Origin: Microcaldota archaeon
GTDB taxonomy: Archaea > Micrarchaeota > Micrarchaeia > Micrarchaeales > Micrarchaeaceae
Reading direction: 5' to 3'
Assembly: GCA_021818545.1 (NCBI GenBank)
Contig: JAKATX010000004.1
Coordinates: forward strand, 1 to 64,000
DNA length: 64,000 nucleotides
A model generated the notes under the pieces. It had not been told where the DNA came from. It did not search any database and saw only the letters and a list, made by a program, of their open reading frames with translations. The translations under genes were made by a program, and so were the position numbers. This document shows positions 35,633 through 44,369 of this stretch, piece after piece; positions within the stretch are counted from its first letter, which is position 1; each line of letters starts with the position of its first letter.

Positions 35633-36850
35633 ATGGAGGCGTTATTCCAAGAGCACGTAACGGAACTCAAGGAGCGTGGTCTGATAAGCACGGAGCATGA
35701 AAGGTTTGCCGAGCTTGCGGACAAAGCTGCCGAAGAAATATACGTAAACGAATTAGACACATACATGAAGCGGGAGGTAAACGTCAAGGCGCAATTCGAA
35801 GTGCTAAAGAAGTACGGGCTTCTTGGGATACACGTGCCAAAGCAGTATGCAGGGCTGGGCGGCGACGCCATAGCGCTTTCATTGCTTTTTGAGAGGCTTG
35901 GGCAGGTAGGCATGGGGGTTGTCACCGGGCTGGATGTCCAAACGTGCTTGACAGAGGCGATACTTCAGAGATGGGCCAACGAAGAGCAGAAAAAGCGGTA
36001 CCTTGTTCCAGAGGCAAAAGGCGACAAGTTCATGTCATTCTGCCTTACCGAGCCAGGCGAAGGCAGCGATCCTAGCTCACTCCAGACAACGTTCGAAGAG
36101 AAAGACGGCGGCTTCGTAATCAACGGGGAAAAATACCTTATAACAAATGGATCCATCGCCAACGCCTACATAGTATTTTGCAGGAACAAGGAAAAGGGAA
36201 TATCCGCGATAATAGTTGACAAGGACGATCACGTTAAAAAGGAAGCCGAAATAGAGGAGAAGCTCGGTCTGTTCACATCAGACACAACGCTGCTGAGCTT
36301 TGATAACGCTTTTGCGCCGAAAGAGAACCTCATAGGGAATTTCGGCGACGGGCTAAAACTGGCCTATACTGGTCTGTTGACTGGCAGGCTTGGCATAGCC
36401 GCAGGGTGTGTGGGCGTTATAGAGGATTGCCTGAACGCCGCCGTATCGCGGTCAAGGGAAAGGGTGCAGTTCGGCAAGGAGATAGGCAAGCACCAGCTAG
36501 TGCAGCGCCGCATCTCAGTTGTTGAGCAGCAGCTCGGCACAGCATCAGGCGCAGTAGAACGCGCAGCTTACTGGAAGAAAAGATACGATGACGACCCGCA
36601 GAATCCTGATTTGAGGAAAACTACGGATCACAATGTAACGCTTGCAAAGGTAATGGCCACGAATGCCGCATGGCGTGCTGCAGATAACGCCATACAGTTG
36701 TTTGGGGGCTCAGGTTACTCAATACTAACCCCTGTGGGCAGGCACTACATAGACATACGCGCCTCAAGAATATACGAAGGCTCAAACGATGTGCTGGAGC
36801 TAAAGCTTGCTTCGGATCTCCTGGGCGCAGGTTTCCAGGCTTATAAATAA
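35633..36850 (+). CDS. acyl-CoA dehydrogenase
   Basis: 405 residues. FAD-dependent first step of beta-oxidation. FAD and substrate blocks FCLTEPGEGSDPSSLQTTFE and VINGEKYLITNGSIA; the catalytic Glu is in RIYEGSND, as in MCAD-type enzymes. GGTG-TACCG-ATG precedes the start. It completes the cycle with the genes at 29872-33545. No electron-transfer flavoprotein or acyl-CoA ligase is in the window. The 3' end abuts the truncated TnpB. Confidence 0.95.
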   Translation: MEALFQEHVTELKERGLISTEHERFAELADKAAEEIYVNELDTYMKREVNVKAQFEVLKKYGLLGIHVPKQYAGLGGDAIALSLLFERLGQVGMGVVTGLDVQTCLTEAILQRWANEEQKKRYLVPEAKGDKFMSFCLTEPGEGSDPSSLQTTFEEKDGGFVINGEKYLITNGSIANAYIVFCRNKEKGISAIIVDKDDHVKKEAEIEEKLGLFTSDTTLLSFDNAFAPKENLIGNFGDGLKLAYTGLLTGRLGIAAGCVGVIEDCLNAAVSRSRERVQFGKEIGKHQLVQRRISVVEQQLGTASGAVERAAYWKKRYDDDPQNPDLRKTTDHNVTLAKVMATNAAWRAADNAIQLFGGSGYSILTPVGRHYIDIRASRIYEGSNDVLELKLASDLLGAGFQAYK

Positions 36851-36855
36851 CAGTA

Positions 36856-37482
36856 GTGCCTGTCAACGAGCCGCAACAGAGAGAAGCGCATAATTTCATT
36901 GGCGTGGATAGAAACACCACGGGGCATCCCGCCGTAGTGGTGAATCCGCGGACGGGGAAAGTATGGAAATTGGGAAAACAGGCAAATCATACCTATAGGA
37001 GATATTGGAACATCAGGGAACGCCTCCAGAAGAACGGAAAGTTCGGGTTGCTGAAGAAGCTAAAGGACCGCGAATCAAGGATAATCAGGGAACTGAATCA
37101 CAAAATCAGCATGGAAATTGTAAACATCGCCGACCAGAATAACGCAGGGATCCGACTTGAGAATCTTGAGGGGGTCAGAAATGCGCCTAACGCTAAATCA
37201 TTCCGCTATTCCTTGGATAGTTGGTCGTTCTATCAGTTGCAGAACATGATAGAATACATGTCCAAACTACTTGGGATTCCATTGGAATACGTTGCACCAG
37301 GATATACGTCGCAACTATGTTCAAGATGTGGGATGATTGGCAGAAGGGACGGAAAGGAATTCGGATATGCCTGCAGGCACGTTGATAACGCCGATGTAAA
37401 TGCATCGTCCAACATCGCATTGCGTCATGGGGGTGACATATCAATCCGTCAAAGACAGGGATTTGTCGGAGGGCAGCACTGA
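36856..37482 (+). pseudogene. truncated IS605-family TnpB (RuvC nuclease core)
   Basis: 208 residues against 370-400 for complete TnpB. The N-terminal half is gone and homology begins 5 bases after the acyl-CoA dehydrogenase stop. The RuvC residues remain: Asp in FIGVDRNTTGH, Glu in IRLENLEG, Asp in DNADVNASSNIA. The zinc finger has CSRCG, but the second knuckle is CRHV in place of CxxC, so it is damaged. No TnpA is next to it. In intact elements this nuclease is guided by an RNA made from the right end. Confidence 0.85.
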
Positions 37483-37534
37483 TACGCCCAGAATGGCAAC
37501 CCAGGAACGAGGGAGACAATGAACCATAAAGGAA

Positions 37535-37557
37535 CCTCTCATCCTTTATATGAGAGG
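37535..37557 (+). repeat. possible IS605 right-end hairpin
   Basis: cctctcat-cctttat-atgagagg is a perfect 8-bp stem 52 bases after the tnpB stop. It also forms the last codons of the integrase pseudogene on the other strand, so the element boundary or a chance palindrome both remain possible. Confidence 0.45.
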
Positions 37558-38389
37558 GGATGTCAGTACTATCTTAAGCCTTTGTGCTTCATTCAAAGAG
37601 AGGGTGTTGTCTATTTCTCTGTAAAGCTCCTCTTTCATTGTGCTTATGTATGCCATGGTCGTGCTGGGGTCGCTGTGCCTTGCAAAGCGGCTAGTCAGTA
37701 CGGCATCCATGTTCGTCTGCCTTGCGAAGCTGGTTATCGCGTAGTGCCTCGGCTATGGGAGGTGAACCTGTGCAGATGCCTAACGCCTCTGTCCGGGCTT
37801 GTCTCATCCGATGTGTCGTACACCTCGTCCAAGCCCGCCAGTCGGACGTAGGCCTTGAACTGTTCCTGACATAGTTCTGCTCCAGAAAAGGCTCTGAACG
37901 ATTGCCCAACAACCTGTCCTTATAGAATAGGTAGCCCCGCGCCTGTTTTATCTCGGCCCCATGCTTCGATATGAAGGCTACGGTCTCATTGGACAAAGGA
38001 ATCGGGATGGGCAGCGAGTCTATGACTTTCGCCTTTTCCGTCTTCAATGTAAGTTCTCTTGTTTCAAAATCGATATTGCTTATGTTGACTCTGACAGCTT
38101 CGCCTATTCTAAGCCCGACCTGCGCCTGGTACTTGAATAGCAAGCGGAACTTGTCAGAGGCTATAGCACGGAAGAATCTTCCCAGTTGCACATCGGAAAA
38201 CGCCTTCGATAGGGAGCCATATTTCGGCGTCTTCCTCTTGCCAGAAAATCTTTTTGTCTGCGCCCTGTGGAGAATGGACTGTAGCTGTTGTAATTGGTGC
38301 CATGAAATGTTCATGGAAGTTTCCAATGGTTCAGAAATCCTATCAGAGTCCTCTTTCGCGAAGATCTGCTCTAGGGATTTCCGAACCAT
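37546..38389 (-). pseudogene. tyrosine recombinase (integrase) with two frameshifts
   Basis: Begins MVRKSLEQIFAKED and continues through the SAM-like domain (WHQLQQLQSILHRAQTKRFS) and the first catalytic Arg block (VGLRIGEAVRVNISNIDF). Near 37870 the frame shifts to EQFKAYVRLAGLDEVYD and near 37750 again to RHYAITSFARQTNMDAV, then RHSDPSTTMAYI with the nucleophile Tyr. All catalytic regions are thus present but split over three frames. The upstream DNA is a degenerate tRNA-Leu 3' end, as at the other two integrase starts here. Probably dead unless it is read by frameshifting. Confidence 0.8.
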
Positions 38390-38400
38390 TCGCCGAAGCC

Positions 38401-38445
38401 GTAGCTTGAATGCGCAAGTGAGAGATTTCAAACCCACAAATCCGG
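38401..38445 (-). repeat. tRNA-Leu 3'-end copy d (att-like)
   Basis: The forward text gtagcttgaatgcgcaagtg and the following agagatttcaaacccacaaa match the 3' end of tRNA-Leu and its flank with about ten differences. It lies directly ahead of the integrase pseudogene. Confidence 0.6.
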
Positions 38446-38460
38446 TCAATGATTGATGAC

Positions 38461-39618
38461 CTAGCCACGGTATCCTACGCGTCTCTGCCCCCTTAGCAGC
38501 GGTGGCAGAATGATTGAGAGGCAGACCGTGGCCAGTACTATTACCGAGTAGATGCTGCCGTTTATCAGACCACCGCTTAGCGCTATGCTCCCTATGGCTA
38601 TGCCGACCGCGCCCCTGCCGCCTAGAAGCGCGATAACGCTCCTAGACCTGAGGCCGCGCGCGTCCATCCGAGCCCACTCATAACCCATCACTGATACCGA
38701 AGCCACGCTGACGAGAAGCAGAGCGATTAGGAGCAGCACATACTGGGCTCCAATAAGCGAGACCTCCAGCCCAGCTATGCTGAAGAACAAAGGGATGAAG
38801 AAACTGTTGTTGAGCCTCCTGAAGGTGTTCCTGAGCATGTTGAAGAGGCGCGCGCCTACGATGGCCCTGCTTATCAGCAGCCCGGCGAAGAACGCTCCAA
38901 GGACGTAGGTTATCCCTATCAGTTGCAGCAGCGATGCGATGACAAGGCCGGCTATTATAACAAAGCCGAATGATAACGCCTCGCCCTTCTCAGTCTTCCT
39001 CAAGGAGCCGAACAGGCTACTCAGCTCGCGGGCATGACTTCGCATCAAGAAGTCCAGCGCCAGAAATACTACTAGGAAGGTCAAAAGCCCCACTGCGAGC
39101 ACCAATACGCTTCCATTGCCGTTGACTACGGCCAGCGCCAGGAATGCGAGGATGTCGGAGAACACTACGCCTGCGAGTATCCTCTGGCCGCCCTCCTTGC
39201 GTAGTAGACCGTATTTCAGTATCAGTATCGAGATTATCGAGATTGAAGGGACTCCAACGGCTATGCTGATTATGATGCACATCAGGATGGGGATGTGGAA
39301 TATGAAGTAGCTTACCGCGAACAGAAACACGGTCGGAATAACGAAGCCCATAAGCGTCAGCCGTATGGCCGTAGCGTAGTGCTTTATGAGCACATCGGTG
39401 GTGGCCTCCACGCCTATGAGAAGGATGATGAAGAAGAGCGAGACCGATGCCAGATCAGAGAGCGTCGGGGTGTAGCTTATTAGATTGAGCAGCGCAGGAC
39501 CAAGTATTATACCGGCGCCTATCTCACCGACTACATGCGGTATACCTATCTCCTCTACGAGCAGGCCGAGTCCTGTCGCAGATGACATAAGTATAAGTAT
39601 CGCTATTAGTATCTCCAT
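38461..39618 (-). CDS. CPA2-type cation/proton antiporter
   Basis: About 385 residues with 11-13 hydrophobic helices, resembling the KefB/NapA family: GLLVEEIGIPHVVGEIGAG at the start, GVPSISIISILILKYGLL and an Asp in VVFSDILAFLALAVV, with GRGAVGIAIG near the end. There is no cytoplasmic TrkA domain. The ORF-track start lies in the tRNA-like repeat; ATG 39618 is preferred, with ATG 39639 as alternative, since a TATA box lies 24-34 bases upstream. It would exchange Na+ or K+ for H+. Cargo between att copies d and a. Confidence 0.85.
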   Translation of the reverse strand: MEILIAILILMSSATGLGLLVEEIGIPHVVGEIGAGIILGPALLNLISYTPTLSDLASVSLFFIILLIGVEATTDVLIKHYATAIRLTLMGFVIPTVFLFAVSYFIFHIPILMCIIISIAVGVPSISIISILILKYGLLRKEGGQRILAGVVFSDILAFLALAVVNGNGSVLVLAVGLLTFLVVFLALDFLMRSHARELSSLFGSLRKTEKGEALSFGFVIIAGLVIASLLQLIGITYVLGAFFAGLLISRAIVGARLFNMLRNTFRRLNNSFFIPLFFSIAGLEVSLIGAQYVLLLIALLLVSVASVSVMGYEWARMDARGLRSRSVIALLGGRGAVGIAIGSIALSGGLINGSIYSVIVLATVCLSIILPPLLRGQRRVGYRG

Positions 39619-39641
39619 ATGGTCGCTTTTGTGGAGCATCA

Positions 39642-39652
39642 AATTTATAGCT
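39642..39652 (-). promoter_or_regulatory. TATA box of the antiporter gene
   Basis: gctataaattt (minus strand) lies 24-34 bases before ATG 39618, consistent with a nearly leaderless transcript. Confidence 0.5.
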
Positions 39653-39699
39653 TCGCTTGCTGTATCTCCGAAAAATTCTCTGCCGTCGTAGCTTGAATG

Positions 39700-39775
39700 T
39701 GCAGGGTGAAGATTTGAACTCACGAAGGTGCTAAGGGTTTGTGAGTCTAGCCTAGCAGTTTCCACGCCGGTATCC
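39700..39775 (-). repeat. tRNA-Leu 3'-end copy a (att-like, degenerate)
   Basis: The T arm is damaged (gtgagttcaaat then cttcac) while the acceptor tail ccctgca and flank cattcaagctacgac remain. It shares ~46 further bases (gctaagggtttgtgagtcta and on to the ccggtatccc end) with copy b. After it comes a short relic of the integrase start. Confidence 0.7.
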
Positions 39776-39783
39776 CAGTCCCA

Positions 39784-41184
39784 TTAAGTAGCATTGACGC
39801 TAGAGTTAGGTAGAACAACCATAGTGCCTTCCATCCCAAGCTCTCTGTGGTTTTGAACACCAGAGAAATACGTATAATTACCGGGCGACGGTGCATTAAA
39901 AACAAGCGTTCCATTATTACCTGGGTTCATCACTGGCAGGTTTTCATATATGCCCTCTATAAAAAAGTCTTCTCCTTCATTACCATTGTTGAACACGTTT
40001 AATATTACCCTGTCTCCCGTATGTACAAAAATTGTGTTTGGTGTTATAGAATACTCTATTTCTGTAATATTGAAGACATCGACTTTCTGGCTTTTTACTT
40101 GTGACACGTTATTTTGATTTATAGCGGTGGTAAAAATTGTTGTGGTTAACGATGTAGTTTGAAGAGTTGTAGCGGTTAATTTAGTAGGAGAATGAAAAAT
40201 TAAAAGAGCGGACAGTCCTATTATCACTAGAACCACGATAACGTAAATAAAAAACATCCTCCAAGATTTTTTTCCAGTTTGTGATCCCGTAAATTCTGGC
40301 GGTATAGGAGGTGAGTTGGGATCCGGCTCGTGCCCAGGAGGTTGAGGAACTGGTGGTAGTTTCGGTGTTATTTTTAGTTTTTGTGGTTGAGGCTCTTCGT
40401 CTTCCTCATCTTCTATTGATCCCCTATTTTTATATCGGTTGTACCACCGATTCCATAATCCTGTGAACTCTGGGCATGGATGCCCACCTTTGCTTCGCCA
40501 GTCTTCATTATACTTTTTCCATTTTCTATAATCGGTATTGCGACTTATTGCCCGTAATTTAGAGAGGCCTGTGACGATAAGCGCAGGCAAATGCTCACTA
40601 CAAAGTCTCTTTCCGCAGTAACCACATTTATCTTCGCTGGGTTTATGGCATTTCTTGACTCCATCATTGTAAATGCAATGTTTTCCTTCTGTCAAATCCC
40701 CACCTGCATTCTTTGTTCCTTTGCTTCTGTCATCTAAAAACTTTACCATATCACTATCTTCATTAACTTTAGCCAACTCTTCTGGATTTTCTCTAATCTT
40801 TTTGCTTGCTAAATTAATCGCGTCTCCGGTAACATATGAAACGCCTGAAGGCGGCCGCCAGATTTTGCTAGATATACCTGCTTTTTTACGTCGAAATTCT
40901 GTTCCGTGACTCAATACCCCAAACGCGTGTGTTAGCTCATGAATTACAGTATTTTTAAGCTCATCAAGGTTCTGTATATTTAGTTGCCTTTCTGAGATGC
41001 AGATTATATGTTGGTCTGGGTGGTAGTGTGCTAATTGATTCCAGGTCTTTTCTTCCTTACATCCCTCAAAATTTACATAAGGTGGCGGGTTTGGCATATC
41101 AAATTGCTGCCATACTTGGAAAACTGTTTGCGTTACAAGTTCTTTTTTCTTTTTCAATTTTTTCGCATTCCAGTTGCCTGTCAT
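39784..41184 (-). CDS. SprT-like metalloprotease - AN1-like finger - TM - cupredoxin fusion
   Basis: 466 residues with an unusual order. Residues 1-~110 are a SprT/Wss1-like zincin with HELTHAFGVLSHGTEF. At ~175-215 there is an AN1/treble-clef finger (CIYNDGVKKCHKPSEDKCGY, then CGKRLCSEH). A Pro-rich linker and one membrane helix (FFIYVIVVLVIIGLSALLIF) follow, then an outside cupredoxin-like domain (TGDRVILNVFNNG, YFSGVQNHRELGMEG). The blue-copper Cys position is Ser, though His and Met remain, so copper binding is doubtful. The protease would lie inside the cell and the cupredoxin outside. A/T-rich, unlike its neighbours, and lies between att copies a and b. Confidence 0.75.
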   Translation of the reverse strand: MTGNWNAKKLKKKKELVTQTVFQVWQQFDMPNPPPYVNFEGCKEEKTWNQLAHYHPDQHIICISERQLNIQNLDELKNTVIHELTHAFGVLSHGTEFRRKKAGISSKIWRPPSGVSYVTGDAINLASKKIRENPEELAKVNEDSDMVKFLDDRSKGTKNAGGDLTEGKHCIYNDGVKKCHKPSEDKCGYCGKRLCSEHLPALIVTGLSKLRAISRNTDYRKWKKYNEDWRSKGGHPCPEFTGLWNRWYNRYKNRGSIEDEEDEEPQPQKLKITPKLPPVPQPPGHEPDPNSPPIPPEFTGSQTGKKSWRMFFIYVIVVLVIIGLSALLIFHSPTKLTATTLQTTSLTTTIFTTAINQNNVSQVKSQKVDVFNITEIEYSITPNTIFVHTGDRVILNVFNNGNEGEDFFIEGIYENLPVMNPGNNGTLVFNAPSPGNYTYFSGVQNHRELGMEGTMVVLPNSSVNAT

Positions 41185-41260
41185 TTATATTACCATTACT
41201 ACTTTTTTTTGAAGATTTACATGGTATTTTAGAACCGTAGATTGTCATATGTGCAAAATG

Positions 41261-41342
41261 TGCAGGGGGTGAGATTTGAACTCACGAACCCGCTAAGGGT
41301 TTGTGAGTCTAGCCGAGCAATTTTCACGCCGGTATCCCTAGC
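41261..41342 (-). repeat. tRNA-Leu 3'-half copy b (att-like or tRNA pseudogene)
   Basis: It has an intact T arm (gtgag-ttcaaat-ctcac), acceptor 3' strand cccctgc-a and a variable-arm-like aaccc-ttagc-gggtt. The 5' end gctaggg would pair with the acceptor at only 5 of 7 positions and no D or anticodon arm folds. Total length of 82 nt is tRNA-like, so a decayed class II tRNA is possible. Confidence 0.65.
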
Positions 41343-41466
41343 CATATTTCACACCAAAACAAACATAAAATTCTAAGCCCAAAGCCGATTCATCTGAACC
41401 AAAGATATCAGCCAAGCAAGGTATATAAGCAGCTAGCGTTCAGATTTCCGGAAATCCGAACCGCAG

Positions 41467-42756
41467 CTAACCTATGCGGAAGTGGACTATGGCAGTCTGA
41501 TTAAAAATGTCTACTGCTTCAACAGTGTAGACGCCTGGCTGCAAAGTGTGAAATGTGTAGTTGTTTCCAATGGTGCTCCAATAGCCATTTAGATTTAAAG
41601 CAAGCTTCTGCTGCGAATTAAAACTTTGATTTCTATAATTCGGCGTTACATAAGTTAGTGTTTCATTATGGCTTTTAGGGTTAAATGTGCCAACGGGCCC
41701 CAGCTTAGTCAGGCGAATCGCACAGGCTAGGTAGAGAGTCGTAGTATTATATTGACCGAGAGGTCTTGTGGAGGTTATGGTGCTCCGATTGTAATCTCCT
41801 GAATACAGTCTGATGCCCAATGTACTATATGGGTAACCATTGCAGTTAAGCGTGTCAGGGCTGGCGTAGCCTACATAAGTAGAAAAATCGCTCTCTGTTT
41901 TTGATGTGTTTATCACGTATCCTTCGCTTCCATTATAAAAGAGCCCAGCATTTGCTATTGCAATGTCTGATGTTGTATTAACATTTATAGAGAGATTGAA
42001 TCCGTTATAAAATGAGCTATTGCTAGAAGGCATTGCCACAGCACCGGTTACGTTGAAGTGCGCTATCACAATCTGGTTCCATTCATCAGCGCCTACCAAA
42101 GTGTAGATCCCTGGCGTGAAGTTGTATGCAGGCCCCAGACTTCCCGAAGCGACATATCCTACAGCATTTATACTGTAGTTTATTGTCTGATTAAATTTTG
42201 TCGCATTAGTTTTACTGCGGTTAAAAAAGTTGGTTACATTACCAAATACAAGTACTTTGTCACTCAGCGGTTTAAATGAATAAGAAATGGGGCTGTAGAT
42301 TGTGCCGGGTGCAGGACACGAAGGCATAGGTAAGTTCTCCTTTGTAAACGGTGCCCCTAGCTCTATCGGATTCTCAGCCGAGCTTATATTGTTAGCAGTA
42401 TAATAGCCCTTGAATAATGAGAGTCGTATTACATCCCCTACAATTCCACTCCATGTGCATATCTGGTACGGTTGTGTGTACGGCAATTCTAAACCTTTTA
42501 CGTTAGGCCAGTCATTTGCTGCAGTTATATTGTTGTAAGAATCAAGCTCGTTTACAAGTTTTAAATCTACGGAGAGATTGCCGTTTTGCGGTATCGCAGT
42601 ATTGTTTATCGTAAGAGCCAGGTTCAGCCCATTAATCGTATTGCTGAGTACGATTGTTTGCGTTTTAGTGTTGATGGAATAGTTGATTGCTGTGATTAAG
42701 CATATAATACCTAGAACTACGATTGTAGCTACGATTTTGCTTTGCATAAAAACCAT
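41467..42756 (-). CDS. secreted or anchored glycoprotein with duplicated C-terminal module
   Basis: 429 residues. An N-terminal membrane helix (IVATIVVLGIICLITAINYS) is followed by an Asn/Thr-rich exported domain with over 20 N-x-S/T sites. Two segments are alike: FTPGIYTLVGADEWNQIVIA at mid-protein and LQPGVYTVEAVDIFNQTAIV at the end, each followed by HF, so there is an internal duplication of a beta-sandwich. ATG for MQSKIVAT, three codons in, may be the true start. No family recognised. Low GC, like the other cargo between copies b and c. Confidence 0.65.
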   Translation of the reverse strand: MVFMQSKIVATIVVLGIICLITAINYSINTKTQTIVLSNTINGLNLALTINNTAIPQNGNLSVDLKLVNELDSYNNITAANDWPNVKGLELPYTQPYQICTWSGIVGDVIRLSLFKGYYTANNISSAENPIELGAPFTKENLPMPSCPAPGTIYSPISYSFKPLSDKVLVFGNVTNFFNRSKTNATKFNQTINYSINAVGYVASGSLGPAYNFTPGIYTLVGADEWNQIVIAHFNVTGAVAMPSSNSSFYNGFNLSINVNTTSDIAIANAGLFYNGSEGYVINTSKTESDFSTYVGYASPDTLNCNGYPYSTLGIRLYSGDYNRSTITSTRPLGQYNTTTLYLACAIRLTKLGPVGTFNPKSHNETLTYVTPNYRNQSFNSQQKLALNLNGYWSTIGNNYTFHTLQPGVYTVEAVDIFNQTAIVHFRIG

Positions 42757-42884
42757 TTGTAGGTGGTTTTGTCTATTGTTATCTTGCTATTAGCCCAATA
42801 GTCATGCAGCTAACTAATAATTAACTTTTTTGATATGATAAGGGCTTTTGCAGGGTCTATGCTGCCATGCTTATTTCAAAATGC

Positions 42885-43373
42885 TTAAGCGCAAACAACA
42901 GGCCCAAGGGGCTTACTTTCTAAGAAAAGAGCTTGGCTACTATTAAAAGCAATCAACTTTAGTGTAGATCCTGTGAAGCATCCCCCACCAATTATTTGAT
43001 TTAACTTTATCTTTTGTGTAGTAGATGTATATGGACTTTTGCAAAAATATGGGCCGCACGCACCGTTTATTGTTACAGACACAGTATCTGAACCTATGCC
43101 ATTTATCGTGAAGTTCGCGAAGTTTACGAAGGTTCCATTAAGCCAAGGCGAGATATAATATCGTGTGCTGACTGAAGCACAGATATAACTCTGATTATGC
43201 TCCAATGCCAGCCAAGTGACTACGTTAGCGCATTTTATGCTTGTGTAATTGTAAGACATCGAACTTATGGCATTAGCTCCGCGCATATTGTTTGGATTTA
43301 CTGAAAATATTAGTGAAACTACTAGAATTATGAGTCCTACTGTGACTATTGCACCTACAAGTTTTCTCTCCAT
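42885..43373 (-). CDS. small exported protein with N-terminal anchor
   Basis: 162 residues. LVGAIVTVGLIILVVSLIFS is a signal anchor; the outside part has six Cys (CANVV, YICAS, GACGPYFCKS, GGGCFTG, VVCA) that could form disulfides, and several glycosylation sites. Its layout resembles small pilin-like or S-layer-associated proteins, but I do not recognise it. Low GC and same orientation as the 41467 gene. Confidence 0.6.
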   Translation of the reverse strand: MERKLVGAIVTVGLIILVVSLIFSVNPNNMRGANAISSMSYNYTSIKCANVVTWLALEHNQSYICASVSTRYYISPWLNGTFVNFANFTINGIGSDTVSVTINGACGPYFCKSPYTSTTQKIKLNQIIGGGCFTGSTLKLIAFNSSQALFLESKPLGPVVCA

Positions 43374-43634
43374 TTATCACACGTGATATAATTTATTTTA
43401 TATATACATTTATTTTACTTATAAAACTTTCTTTAACCAACTCTCACGCTTGCTACGCAAGCTCATGAGTGGTCGCCGCAACCGGCTAAAGCTTTCAATC
43501 TAGTATATAGAAACCTGAGTTTTTGACTGAGTTCAGAAACTCAAGTAGTATGTCAAACGATTAAGCGAAATAAGGGTGCAGCAATTGGAACAGTGATTTA
43601 TTAATTTGTCAGGTTCTTAAATCCCTATGAGTCA

Positions 43635-44066
43635 ATGAAAACATACGTAGATCACATACAGATAAATGTTTGTGATTTCAGGAGCGCACTTAAATTTTAC
43701 AAAAAACTGTTCTCTTATCTGGGATACAAGAGGGTTAGCAGCGGCAGTGGCTACATCGGCGTTAGCAACGGGACCACGGATTTCTGGATTATGCAAAGAG
43801 CAGAGAAGTACGGGGACAAGGACTATCACAGAAAAGGTGCAGGGATCAATCATATCGCCTTTAGGGCTGCGTCTAAAGAAGAGATTGACAAATTCGCTAG
43901 GGAATTCCTACAGAAGGAGGGTGTGGTCCCGCTCTATGGGAGCCCTAGGCGCTTTCCAGAGTATACTAAAGGGTACTATGCAGTATACTTCGAAGGTCCA
44001 GACAGAATAAAGCTCGAAGTAGCCTTCATCTCGAACCATGTCCAGAAACAATTTCGCCTATTCTAA
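43635..44066 (+). CDS. VOC (glyoxalase/bleomycin-resistance) family protein
   Basis: 143 residues forming two beta-alpha-beta-beta-beta units: VDHIQINVCDFRSALKFYKK and GINHIAFRAASKEEIDKFAR, with a metal-type Glu in RIKLEVAF. Members detoxify aldehydes, bind antibiotics or open rings; the substrate cannot be told. The only plus-strand cargo gene between copies b and c. Its last codons run into the integrase fragment, so a junction lies there. Confidence 0.88.
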   Translation: MKTYVDHIQINVCDFRSALKFYKKLFSYLGYKRVSSGSGYIGVSNGTTDFWIMQRAEKYGDKDYHRKGAGINHIAFRAASKEEIDKFAREFLQKEGVVPLYGSPRRFPEYTKGYYAVYFEGPDRIKLEVAFISNHVQKQFRLF

Positions 44067-44073
44067 GCCCAAG

Positions 44074-44346
44074 TTATGCTTGATACTTGAACAGCAAGCG
44101 GAACTTGTCAGAGTCTATCGCATTGAAGAAGCGTTCCAGTTGCACATCGGAAAACGCCTTCGATAGTGAGCCATATTTCAGCGTCTTCCTCTTGCCGGAA
44201 AATCTTTTTGCCTGCACCCTGTGGAGGATGGATTGCAGCTGTTGTAGCTGATGCCAAGAAACTTTCATGGAAGTTTCCTTCAGTGATTCAGAAATCCTAC
44301 CCAAATCTTCCTTTGGGAAGATTCGCTTGCGGGATTTCCGAACCAT
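44074..44346 (-). pseudogene. N-terminal fragment of a second tyrosine integrase
   Basis: 90 residues (MVRKSRKRIFPKEDLGRISE and on to DKFRLLFKYQA), about 80 percent like the start of the 38389 integrase. A stop interrupts it where the other reads QVGLRIGEA; the DNA still encodes LGLRIGE after the stop, then the homology ends at the VOC gene. It starts 24 bases beyond the tRNA-Leu 3' end, and the frame is open through the tRNA, as in integrases whose att site lies in or next to the gene. Confidence 0.85.
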
Positions 44347-44369
44347 ACGCTGACGTCGTAAATTGAATG

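Noticed and set aside
41261-41342. A complete functional tRNA on the minus strand
   Set aside because: T arm and tail are perfect, but no D or anticodon arm folds and the acceptor has two mismatches; listed as a tRNA-derived repeat.
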